The notes under the pieces are model-generated. The model was not told where the DNA came from, ran no database searches, and worked only from the letters and a program-made list of their open reading frames with translations. Position numbers and translations under genes: made by a program. A stretch of 64,000 bases of DNA. Origin: Apiospora phragmitis (lineage: Eukaryota > Ascomycota > Sordariomycetes > Amphisphaeriales > Apiosporaceae). Within the stretch, counting starts at the first letter, position 1; the number at the start of each line of letters is the position of its first letter. This document shows positions 46,001-56,246 of the stretch, piece after piece. The stretch spans positions 1,922,001 through 1,986,000 of the forward strand of contig JAQQWL010000007.1 of the NCBI GenBank assembly GCA_038363925.1, written 5' to 3'.

Positions 46001-48250
46001 TTCACCGCGTAGTTCTTCCGGAGGTGGTGGCAGCAGCTCAATAGGTTGGACGAAGAGTCGCAGTATGGGGACGATATCATAAGAGGATCCTGCATCTTGG
46101 GTCACGATCATGACGCTGCCTCTCCAAATCTCCTTGACCACTACCGTGCCATTACGATTGTTTCTCGTGGGCGTCTTTTCGTGACGAAGCCCACAGTATC
46201 TCAGCAAGGGGCCGCATTTCAGGTGGAGTGGTGGCTTAAACCGTGTCGGTACCTGTGTTTCGTCGTATTCACCATCGAAAGCTTCAGCTTTCTTGGGCCT
46301 CGATGACAAGCTGCCTCTACGCCCCCCTTTGTTCTCCCACCAAGGCGCGTCCGGCGTACCCGGTTCAGATGGCTCAGGCGGCGCAGGCACTTCAGCGGTG
46401 ATATCCAGCAGCTTGCCAGCTAGAGTACCAACATTGCCTTTCTTCCATTCATCCAGGTATGTTGGTGGCCGATACAGGCCGTGACCCGGCTGAAGGTTCT
46501 CGTGGTGCATGAAGTCGCGGAAGCGGTGGTGCTCGGGATTGTCCATGTCGTCTTCTGCGTGTAGAGGAGTGCCGTACGCTTGGTCAGGAAACTTGACCGA
46601 CTTCGTAGTTGCCGGCTTTGGTGGCACTGGCAGTGGCCTAGTACTTGGCGGGGGCCGACCATCGGGCCCCAGAGATACAGACCGGCTCACCCCAATACCA
46701 TCAACAGCAGGGACCCTCACTGGCATCGGATCATCATCATCCTCTGCCTCATCCTCAACATAAGTCTTGCGTCTGGCTGGATGTCTCTGGCCGTCGTCAT
46801 CGTGGAAAGGTTGGGGGTTATGCCCAGCCCAACGGGACGCTTGCAGCATCTCCTCCGGGTCATCACTACGACGATTGACAGTGGGAAACCTCTCTTCTAC
46901 CTCTACACGCCGGCCATACCACGGATCGCCCGGTGGGTTTTTCTTCAGCTTATTGCTGCCGTTGCGCGTCAACGCGATTCCACCACTGGGTGTCGTGTTT
47001 GGTGATGATGTGGTTGACGTACTATCACCTCCCCCTGTGAGGTTGACGTCGTTCTTAGCAGCCCTTTCACGAAAGCTTAACTTGCGTTGTGGGAGGCCAG
47101 ACTTTTCCGACGCAGGGATATTGCGGTTCTTTGGCACAGGGATCTGCGACCTGGGCGGCGAGGGGCCATGCGAGTTGGTAGCCTTCGTTGCTGATGACGG
47201 AACGGCCTCGACTGGATCCGTGACGACAACCCTGCGCTGGTCCTCTTGGCCAACAGACGCCCCCCTATTTCTAAACCGGACTTGTTGTTGGCCTGGCTGA
47301 TATCCTTGCTGACTAACACTACGGCCGGTGTTCGGTTGTGCGGTAGCGGCAGCATTGGCAACAGCATTGGCAGCAGCCTTCTCCCTCGCGCGACGTTCAG
47401 CAGCCTCAACTCGTGCCCGTTTCTCCTCCTTAGTGATGCTGTCGAGTGTCAGCTCGAGTTTTTGCAGAGGCGACCGATCGTCTGCAAACGGTTGACGCTG
47501 CGAGCCCCGCTTCCTCGAGGAGTTGGGATCATCGAAAGCCATGCCTGACGACTGCCTCCTTGAGTGGGTTCTAGGTACGTCCCCTCTTGCCCCGGAGTTT
47601 GCGGCTCGTGCTGCGCGCCTAGCAGCAAGTTCTTCCTCCTCATCCAAGTCCTGGCGTGAGGACACCAACTCTGTAGCTCCGAATTGTCTTTCGGTAGGGT
47701 ATTTGCGATGTATATCTACATCGGCATCCGTGGCTCTTGCTTGTGCCATGGAACGTTGGAGCGCAGACGGTGGTGGGCCCGGCTGACCCGAGGCGGTGAA
47801 CGTGTATGGCGAGGCACGACCGTTGTCATACGGATTCTTGTAGCTGATCGGAGGTGCTCGAGGCACGTCGGGCGCGGCAGGAGGAGTTGCTCTGGCAGTG
47901 TCGTCTAGCAAATCGTCCTGGTTGCGCGCACTTCGTCTCTTGCGCCTGCCTGATACGTCCAGCGGGGACTCGTGGTGCGCATAAGACTGGGAGGACGGGC
48001 GAGGGGCGAGTCCAGAGGGATTGAAGGCGGAAGCTACAGGAGAGGCAAGGGGGCTATATGAAAGATCGGTGGGCGCATCAGTATGAGAAGTCTGCAGGGA
48101 AGTGCGGTTCGATTTGGGCTGAGGATGGCTGGTAACGTCAAGTGACTGTGTGCGGCTATGGGACGGACTATAATCCTCGCCGCCGCTACTTCGACGGACC
48201 TTGCTAACGGGTAGCTTGCCCCAGTAAGGAGCGGGCGCTGGACCTGACAT
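43049..48250 (-). CDS. Large PhoD-like metallophosphatase
   Basis: Two exons, 48250-44835 and 44780-43049, join in phase to 1715 residues with no frame break. The first 600 residues are Ser/Pro/Arg-rich and probably disordered. The catalytic part resembles the PhoD-like phosphatase family: GGGDQIYND near residue 927, MYDDHDIIDGFGSYPHHF near 1000, and SGDVHLAAVGQFYSN in exon 2. The Asp/His clusters are the expected metal ligands. The C-terminal 350 residues are again low-complexity, including a Gln run coded by CAG/CTG repeats near 43815-43835, and carry an NVEVNARDPAGIT segment. Fungal proteins of this size have no signal peptide and are annotated only by the domain; substrate and location are unknown. 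Open frames on the opposite strand are shadows. Confidence 0.9.
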
Positions 48251-48462
48251 TCTGGGTGTGAGTCAGAAGATTCCCAGTGGGCTCGGCCAGCAGAGCTCTG
48301 GGAAAGGAAGGTCAGGCGAAGCTGTGATTGGGTATCAATACACCAATTCGCTACGGTTGGCCAAGCTGCTCTATAATTCGTGCGCTGTTCGGTGCTGGAT
48401 GGGCAGACTGGGCAGACTATCAATGGGGCTTTCCATAGTAAAAAAAGACGGATGCAATGCCA

Positions 48463-48481
48463 ACACACACGCGCGCGCGCG
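48463..48481. repeat. AC/GC dinucleotide microsatellite
   Basis: An (AC)n run passes directly into a (GC)n run about 215 bases upstream of the PhoD-like start. Alternating purine-pyrimidine tracts like this can adopt Z-DNA, but no function is shown. Confidence 0.7.
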
Positions 48482-50609
48482 TCTCCGCTTGTAGGTCGGG
48501 ATGTCCTTTTGAATGCAAGCGATAAAAAGACGGACTATAGGTGCGTGTACCAACGGGAAAGCGAAAATAAAGAGGTTGATATCGACGACTACAGCTCCAG
48601 CTTCCGGCGAGACATGGGGGAGTGTGGAACGAAGCTGGTTGGGTGGTTTGCTTGCTACCCTGGCAAGTACCGGTCAACCCTGGACGAAAACCTGCGATTC
48701 GTTTGTTCGAAGGCGGGAAGATGCTGTTGCGGGTCCGCGCACCCATGCTTGGGGGGATAATGATAGCTTCATGTTTGGTGACTATATTCCAAGGACAAGA
48801 GGGAAAAAAACCCCGCAACGAAGCGAGACCCTCTGTCCCGAGGGCTGGGACAATCGGGCCTGGTTCAAAGAACGGGGAAAAGAAAGACATCGGATATCGT
48901 GACGAAAATGGATTCCTGCAAGCACTTTGCCCGACGAGGATAGTTGCAGCCAGCCTATCATAGGGAAGATGGCCTGTTCAGTTTGATACTAGTTGTGTAG
49001 AAAAAGCTGGTGGTTGGCAAGCGACAAACACTCTATTCCCGATGTGATGACGACAACTTCTGATAGCCAGCCTTCACAGAGGGAGGGATAGTAAAAAGAA
49101 GAAAAAACATAAATGATAGATTCGCCTTTTGCATTCCACCACTCAGCAATGCTCCTATGCTTTTGCGTTTTACATTAGCGAACCGATTGACTTCTCCGCC
49201 AGCTGGGAATGAATGCGGCTCAGATGTCAAAGACCTCCAGATCTTTGTAAACGGGAACACCCGTCTGCGTTGCTTCTTTCTCTCTTATTGGGGCAGCTGG
49301 GATCATCTCATCTCCATCGCATACATACCACTACTACCAACGGAAGCCTTCAACTTTCATTGCAATTAATTTTGCTCCCTTTTCCACGAACCAAAGCCAT
49401 TTGGTGAGATCAGATAAGGTAAACCACACGCTCCTTTGAGCCTCCCTGCCTGGTGCACGCTTCGCCTTCTTAGTTAATGGGTCAGCTGTGGCTAAGGCAT
49501 TCGTCAGCTCGCTGTTCGGCACCTCACCGCAACAACACTAGCCATATGATACTCAACTGTCATTGATGAGCTTCCTTGGCTCATGCCAACCAGGTATGGA
49601 TACATTCGTATATCAACGGGAGCAGGCAGGCCTTATCTCGCCTGGGCACAGATCTTGGACACACTGAGTGCCGAGAGCAAGTAATGTGTGTACCTAATTG
49701 CTAGGTAATACACCTCTTTGGAACTACCCACCCAAGCCACCTCAGGAGTAAGATTCCTAGATGACCTATATATAGATCGGCAGCCGCATCCTTCTCGGTG
49801 TCATGTATGGTTGGTTCTGAGGACCATATGGACACGTATAGTGGAATGAATACCGGTATACATCATATCCTGAGTTAGTCCCTTCTGCTTCACCTGCAGA
49901 ATATGGGCTCTCGACAAGCCATCTGTGCAGAAGCAACCAAGCGCTTGAAACGCATATCGAGGTTTGTGGTATCTCGAGCTTCCCCGAGATACTGAGCTAG
50001 ATAAAGTTACGACAGTTGTCCCTGAATGTATCAGGCCCCATCGGTCATTTGTTTGAGCCAGTTGCAGATGTGTTGGGACGGATCCAGTGCTGCGAAGGGG
50101 GAAAATCCCCTGAAAGAAACCCCCCTGGTCCCCCTAAATGGCGGCTTAGCCTGTGTTTTAGCGTGGAATCTGCCACAATGTGTCCTGGCGCCACTGTGGG
50201 TTTCGCAGGGTCCTGTCTTCGCCCTCTCCCTGCTGACGACCTGTGAAACGACACCTAACCTAGACAGTCAGTACGTTGTACCTACAAGCCTTCTTGCTCC
50301 CGATCTACCAGACCAACGTTTCGCAACACGTCTGTTTCTTTTTTAACGTTCACTTTCTTTCTCACCAATCCTTCTCTTGGTTCTGAAAGGCGCCAGAGAA
50401 AATCTGTCAGCTATTGCGGACTTCTCGGATCTGCATACATGTGAACAATCAGTACCTCGACACTACCTATCTCCATTGTCCCATTATCTTATATGTACAT
50501 ACTAATCAAAGGGGCGAACTCACGTCGTGGTGCATGATTCGTCGCTACCGCCATCACGTAGCTGCCCCCTTCTCCATTGTCGCATCCTGCGACGAGGACC
50601 CGTGTCCTC

Positions 50610-50616
50610 TATAAAA
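50610..50616 (+). promoter_or_regulatory. TATA-like element before KEX2
   Basis: TATAAAA lies 69 bases upstream of the KEX2 start codon in a C-rich context. Spacing to a likely transcription start is reasonable; this is inferred from sequence only. Confidence 0.35.
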
Positions 50617-50684
50617 CACCTTCTACGACAGTGTCACCGCGCACATTCGCCGAATAACACTGCTTCAAAACCACTCCCGCCGAC

Positions 50685-53246
50685 ATGAAGGTCTCTTCGA
50701 TCCTCGGCCTCATTAGTGGCGGCCTGGCTGGTCTAGGGTCCGCTGGAATGCTACCACCGCGCAACTACGATGCCCACGACTACTATGTCGTCCATCTTGA
50801 GCGCGGAATTCAGCCCGAACATGCCGCTGCCCGGTTAGGTCTCCGGTACGAAGGACCAATGGGCGAGCTGGCCCATCACCACGTCTTCCGGGGCGTCAAA
50901 CAGGAAGAAAACGTCATCAAGAGGGCCGTACAAGAGCGTAAGCGAAAACGGGCATTGGGCGGCCACGATCTAGTCGACAGCATCAAGTTCCACCAAAGAC
51001 AGGAGCTACACGAACCCATGCAGAAAAGAATAATACCACCGCGTCCTGCTGGTTATTACCCTGCGCAGCGTGCTCAGCAGCCGAATGCGCAGGCCGTTGC
51101 ACGCCAGAAGTCCGTCATGACACAGCTCGGCATTTCCGATCCCATTTTCCACGAGCAATGGCATCTGTTCAATCCCGTTCAGCTTGGCCACGATGTCAAT
51201 GTCACGGATGTGTGGCTCTCGGGCATCACCGGAAAGAACGCCACGGTCGCTATCGTGGACGATGGTCTGGATATGTACAGCAACGATTTGAAACCAAACT
51301 ATTATGCTGAAGGAAGCTACGACTACAACGATCAACGCCCCGAGCCCCGCCCTACGCTGTCTGACGATCGGCATGGTACTCGCTGCGCTGGTGAAGTGTC
51401 GGCCGCCAGGAATGACGTGTGCGGTGTGGGTGTTGCCTACGATTCCAAGATCGCCGGTATCCGTATTCTCAGCAAATTGATTACCGACCAAGACGAGGCT
51501 CTCGCAATGAACTACGACTACCAGCACAACCAAATCTATTCGTGTTCGTGGGGTCCACCGGACGATGGTCGATCTATGGATGCGCCAGGTATTCTTATCC
51601 GTGCTGCCATGCTGAATGGAATTCAGAACGGACGGGGTGGTCGCGGTTCCATCTACGTTTTCGCTAGTGGCAACGGTGCCGCAAGTGAGGACAACTGTAA
51701 CTTCGATGGCTACACGAATAGCATCTACAGTATCACTGTTGGCGCCGTTGATCGCAAGGGGCAGCACCCCTATTACTCGGAAAAGTGCTCCGCTCAGCTC
51801 GTTGTCACTTACAGCAGTGGAGACGGCGACGCGATCCACACGACTGACGTGGGGGAGAACAGCTGTTACAACGGCCATGGAGGCACGTCTGCTGCAGCCC
51901 CTCTGGCTGCCGGTATTTTCGCGCTTGCTTTCGAAGTACGCCAGGACCTGACCTGGCGCGACATGCAATACATTGCTTTGGAGAGTGCAGTACCCATCGA
52001 CGTTGATCAGCCCGAATATGACTGGCAGACTACTAGTATTGGTAAAAAGTTCAGCCACACCTTTGGCTATGGCAAGGTTGATAGCTACAAGCTCGTGGAG
52101 GTCGCCAAGACGTGGAAGCTAGTCAAGCCCCAAGCCTGGTTCTTCTCGCCTTGGATTCATGTCCGTCAAGCCATTCCTCAGGGCGAGAAGGGCTTGGCCG
52201 TCAGCTTTGACGTTACCCCCGACATGTTGGAGAAGGCCAACCTGGAGAGACTCGAGCATGTCACTGTGACCATGAATGTTGAGCATGACTTCCGTGGCGA
52301 TCTGAGCGTGGACCTTATCAGCCCGGATAAGGTTGTCAGTCACCTCTCGGCCACTCGAAAGCTGGATGATAGCAAGGAAGGTTACAATGACTGGACCTTC
52401 ATGAGTGTAGTGCACTGGTAAGTGCATCCTTGGCTTGGTCCATATTGAAACGGTCGCTAATATGTGTACAGGGGTGAGAAAGGTGTTGGTACTTGGACCG
52501 TGATCGTTCGTGACACCAAGGTCAACGCCCACAGTGGTACCTGGGTCGATTGGCACTTGAAGCTGTGGGGCGAGGCCATTGACCCTGCGAAGGCCAGCCT
52601 TCTTCCCATGCCCACCGAGGAAGATGATGCCAACCACGACGTTGAGACCACGACCCAGGCGGCAGCAACGACTACGCTCCCCGCCGATCCCCAAGCAACC
52701 AACTCTGTGATTCATCCCACTGATCTGCCATCCGATCATCCCAACCGCCCTACCAAGCCCGGCATGGCCTCCGCCACAAGCACGAGTGCGGCTGCTGCCG
52801 CCAGCTCGAGCGCTAGCACCTGGCTCCCGTCGTTCCTTCCCACCTTCGGCGCGGCCCCGCACACGCTGGCCTGGATCTACGGCGCCATGGGCCTGATTGT
52901 CCTGTTCATGGTCGGCCTGGGCGTCTGGTGGTACGTCATGCGCCGCCGCCGCCTCCGCAACAGCCCTCGCGACGCGTACGAGTTCGAGCTGCTGAACGAG
53001 GAGGAGGGCGAGCGGCTGGCGGGCGGAGGCGCCGCGGGCGAGAAGGGCGGCCAGCGACGCACGCGTGGCGGCGAGCTGTACGACGCCTTCGCCGGCGGCA
53101 GCGATGACGAGGATGAGCAGGAGACTGCGATCCCGCCGCAGACCCAAAGCCGGAGAAACCTGGATAGCGAGGACAGTAGTGACGACGAGGAGGCCAGCAA
53201 CGAGAAGAGGGGTGACTCGAGGCTCCTAGCAAGCAGCAGCCGTTAA
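50685..53246 (+). CDS. KEX2: Kexin, Golgi subtilisin-like prohormone-processing protease
   Basis: Exons 50685-52417 and 52472-53246, joined in phase; 835 residues. A signal peptide (MKVSSILGLISGGLAGLGSAG) is followed by a propeptide with dibasic sites (VQERKRKRALGG, MQKRIIPP). The catalytic domain has Asp in VAIVDDGLD (about 190), His in DDRHGTRCAGE (about 229), the oxyanion Asn in FASGNGA and Ser in GHGGTSAAAPLAAG (about 401). A P/homo-B domain, a Ser/Thr/Ala-rich stalk and one membrane helix (AWIYGAMGLIVLFMVGLGVWW) follow. The cytosolic tail contains YEFELL close to the membrane, matching the Tyr-Glu-Phe retrieval signal of yeast Kex2, and then an acidic stretch. Kexin cleaves after Lys-Arg/Arg-Arg in the late Golgi and matures pheromones, hydrolases and other secreted proteins. 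Confidence 0.96.
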
Positions 53247-53961
53247 GGGAGGGCACTGGTGTATGGAAACTGCTGTTTTGAAATGTTTTGTACAACTGCC
53301 AAGTAAGGAAGGACCGGGGAGGTCCATCCCAAGCAACTTTCCTAGGAAATTACCGGTCTCTGTACCAAGCAAACTCGGCGCTCCTATAGCACTTACATGG
53401 CGTTTTTGGATGTATCAGCATATCTATCTTGCTAGCATATAGTGGAATTGCATTTTCTAGTTCCATCCGCATCTTATGTTTTAGGTATTAATGGCCGTCA
53501 TATATGCCAGGTGACTTACATAATAGGGTGCCCGACTCCATGGCCCCGTGTGAAGAAAGCAACCGAGACCGGGGTATAATGTAGTAGTCGTGTAGCATTT
53601 CAATACAGACAAGCAATATCCCTAAATTCCTAAAGCCTACCTACGTACATGAATAACAAAGAACCTACCAAAAACTCCATGCGATCTTCTGTCCTGGACC
53701 ATTAGAAACTGGCACAAAACAAAGCTCATGATCGAATAACCGTCCCCCGATTTTTACTCGCGTTGGTCTCTTGAAGCTGCCTTGATTTCTAGATGGAAAT
53801 GCAATGGTATCCTGCCATTCCAGCCAGCACCATCTTTATCTCAAGACTCCTGGCCATCCATCGATACATAGCTCGTTTCCCTGATCCATTCATTCCTCTT
53901 TCCCCAGCACTTCTTTGCTCAAAAATGTGCGTACATGGTTGGAGATGTCGTCATGTCCTCT
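53247..53961. other. Convergent 3' region between KEX2 and SNX4
   Basis: Two genes end towards each other. AT-richer sequence with no further gene. Confidence 0.4.
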
Positions 53962-55442
53962 TCACGCAGCCGATACAGTCCCCTCCATGTCCTTAACGTA
54001 CCGCTCCCAGACATCAATGGTATCGGAATAGAAGCCGACGTGGGCCTCGGCAAGGCCGCCGAACTGGCGCTTGAGTTCGATGCGCTTGATGCGCTCGAAG
54101 TCGACGACCTCCTTGACGACCTCCTCGTCGAACATCTCGCTCGTCTTGTGGGCGCGCTCGGCCTCCGTCGTCAGCTCGTCGATGCGGATCTCGAGCTTGC
54201 GCAGGCGCTCGCGGCGGCTAGCCTCGTGATCGACGCCCCGGACGTCCTCGATCTTGCTGCGGATGAAGCCGCCGGCGCCCGTGCTGCCGTAGCCCGAGGC
54301 CAGACTGTCGCGGTCGAGCGTGGACTTGTTGAGGTACTCGGTCAGCTGCTCATGGTCGAGCTGCTTCTGTTCCCGCGCCTTGAGGAGGTTCTTGAGCGCG
54401 ATGGAGTAGGCGCTCATATCGCGCAAACTGCCCAAGTAGTCCTGGTCGGTGTGGTCCTTCAGCTTGCGCAAGCCCATCGCCGTGTCCTCGATGGAAGCGG
54501 CGAAAGCGTGGACATTACTCTCGACACCGGGCTCCAGCACGATAAGTTTCTGGAACTGTTCGGCTAGGTCATGGAGGTCGGTTTCGAGGTCTGATTCCCT
54601 CCGCACCACCCGCGCGATGACCTTCTCGACATGGCCCAAATCGTCATCCAGCTTGTCCGACCTCTCCCGCACCTCGATGAAGCGTTTGTCGGCCTTGTTG
54701 ACCTTGGTAAAGGCATTGATGAAGGTATCAGCGAAGTTATCGAATACACCACCAGTGCCAGGCTCCGCACCGACGCTCGTGCGCGCGGAGCGGCTCTTCA
54801 TGGTAGCATTCCAGTCGGGGGACTCGAGGAAGGTGTGGAAAATCGGCGCTCGTCGCAGGATCGGATGGAGCGTCAGGCGAGACAGGAAGCGCTGTAGAGA
54901 GAAGGCTCGACGGTGGGTGAAGTCGGGGCCGAAGCGATCACCGCGGACATACTCCATACGCTGCTTGTCGGGCAGAGGAGGGACCGCGCATGCTGGGTAG
55001 TCCTTGGAGAGGGTTTTGTAGAGAAATACAAAGTCGGTAAAACGGCGGCGAGCGCTGAACTGGGACTTCTGGAATGAAGGGAATGTGGACTGTTCATGTA
55101 CATTACAGGGTTAGCCAGGACTTCGTAGTAGCAATTGGTTTGGCTTCAGTCGGCAGAGGGGATGCTTACACTCGTGGTGACCAGATATGATACAAAAGCG
55201 TCTTTCGTGCCGTCGCTCTCCTTCCGGGGTTCTGACACGGCACACTCGAGGATGTCGCCTGACAGGCCAGGATCCAGCCTCTCGGGATTCCCTTCCATTT
55301 CCGGATGGTTGGCAGGTGAGGAGTCGGAATGGCTGTGTTCATAAGTCGGCGATGGTGAAGTAGCCGGACCGGCGTCCTCGCTGTGTTGATCACTGTGCCA
55401 GGATATACTGGAGAAGTTGTCTTGCTGATCGATAACCGCCAT
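53962..55442 (-). CDS. SNX4: Sorting nexin 4 / Atg24, PX-BAR protein
   Basis: Exons 55442-55170 and 55089-53962; 466 residues, frame intact. After an acidic, Ser-rich start the PX domain runs across the intron: CAVSEPRKE, then SARRRFTDFVFLYKTL with the PI3P-binding basic motif, CAVPPLPDKQR, and RRAFSLQRFLSRLTLHP. The C-terminal half is a long helical BAR region (KADKRFIEVRERSDKLDDDL, RKLEIRIDELTTEAERAHKT, FGGLAEAHVGFYSDTIDVWERY). Snx4/Atg24 forms heterodimers with other sorting nexins on endosomes, recycles SNAREs to the Golgi and is needed for selective autophagy such as pexophagy and mitophagy. The intron falls directly before the conserved basic motif. Confidence 0.93.
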
Positions 55443-56246
55443 GGTTGCGTGGGGTTCCGGTCTGGGCCGGCTGCTTTTCGGTCGCGAGCAGGCAACAGCA
55501 GTAGATTAAGTAATTGTCGTCAATAGAATAATGCAGGTTAGGTGGTATTCTTCTTTGAAAGCCTCGGCTTATCATGCGTCAGTTGCCCAGAGGTCGCTCG
55601 TGTGTGCGATGTTTGGGGAATTTCAAGTCAATCAATGCTTTCTTGTCGTCGAATTGAAGTGACGATGAATGAGCAGTCGGCGCATGCAAGTGCGTAACAC
55701 AGGCCCAGGCAGTTGCCCCAGGGAATCAGGGCAGGTGGGGACCCGGATAGCTTAGGCTCCTCTCCCAGGCCTGGCCTGGTGGTGTTTCTTGGCACTATGA
55801 CGACGATTATACCCTTTGGCCTTTGGGGCCCTTGATTGATGTCAGTGGGGGGACCTGGGAGAAGCTCCCACTCCCAATCCCACTGTATGTGCATGTTGCA
55901 TGTGAACATATACCACATTAAACTCCAATCAACTGGAGCTCGGTAGGGAGGATGTAGGTATGCAATGTATAGGTACCTTAGGAGGTAGGCATACGTTCAC
56001 CTCTTGGTACTCAAATCAATCCACTCGCTTTGGCTATGCTGACAACTCTCGATTGCAGCTTCCGCTGACTTTGCTATATCTACATATTAGAGAAACCGCC
56101 CACCAACTCCCGTGGCAGATCGTAGAGGAATATCAAATACGAATACAGAGTCCCATGCCTGGCCTTTTCACCCTCCTTCTGCAATCCTAGACGCCGCTGA
56201 GAATTCACAGCATGAGCAATTTGCCTTTCTTCCACGCCCCACCTCT
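55443..56246. other. Intergenic region between SNX4 and the RSC4-like gene
   Basis: Promoter side of SNX4 and 3' side of the bromodomain gene; no further gene is recognised. Confidence 0.4.

Larger units (their letters stand above)
48251..50684. other. Divergent intergenic region between the PhoD-like gene and KEX2
   Basis: Promoters of both neighbours lie here. No additional gene is recognised. The right end has a TATA-like element. Open frames are short and lack motifs. Confidence 0.4.

Noticed and set aside
51006..52058. 350-codon minus-strand open frame inside KEX2
   Set aside because: Antisense to the conserved catalytic domain; arises from the codon bias of the kexin gene.
52119..53147. 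342-codon minus-strand open frame over the KEX2 3' half
   Set aside because: Crosses the KEX2 intron antisense and has only Ala/Gly/Arg-rich residues; no domain.
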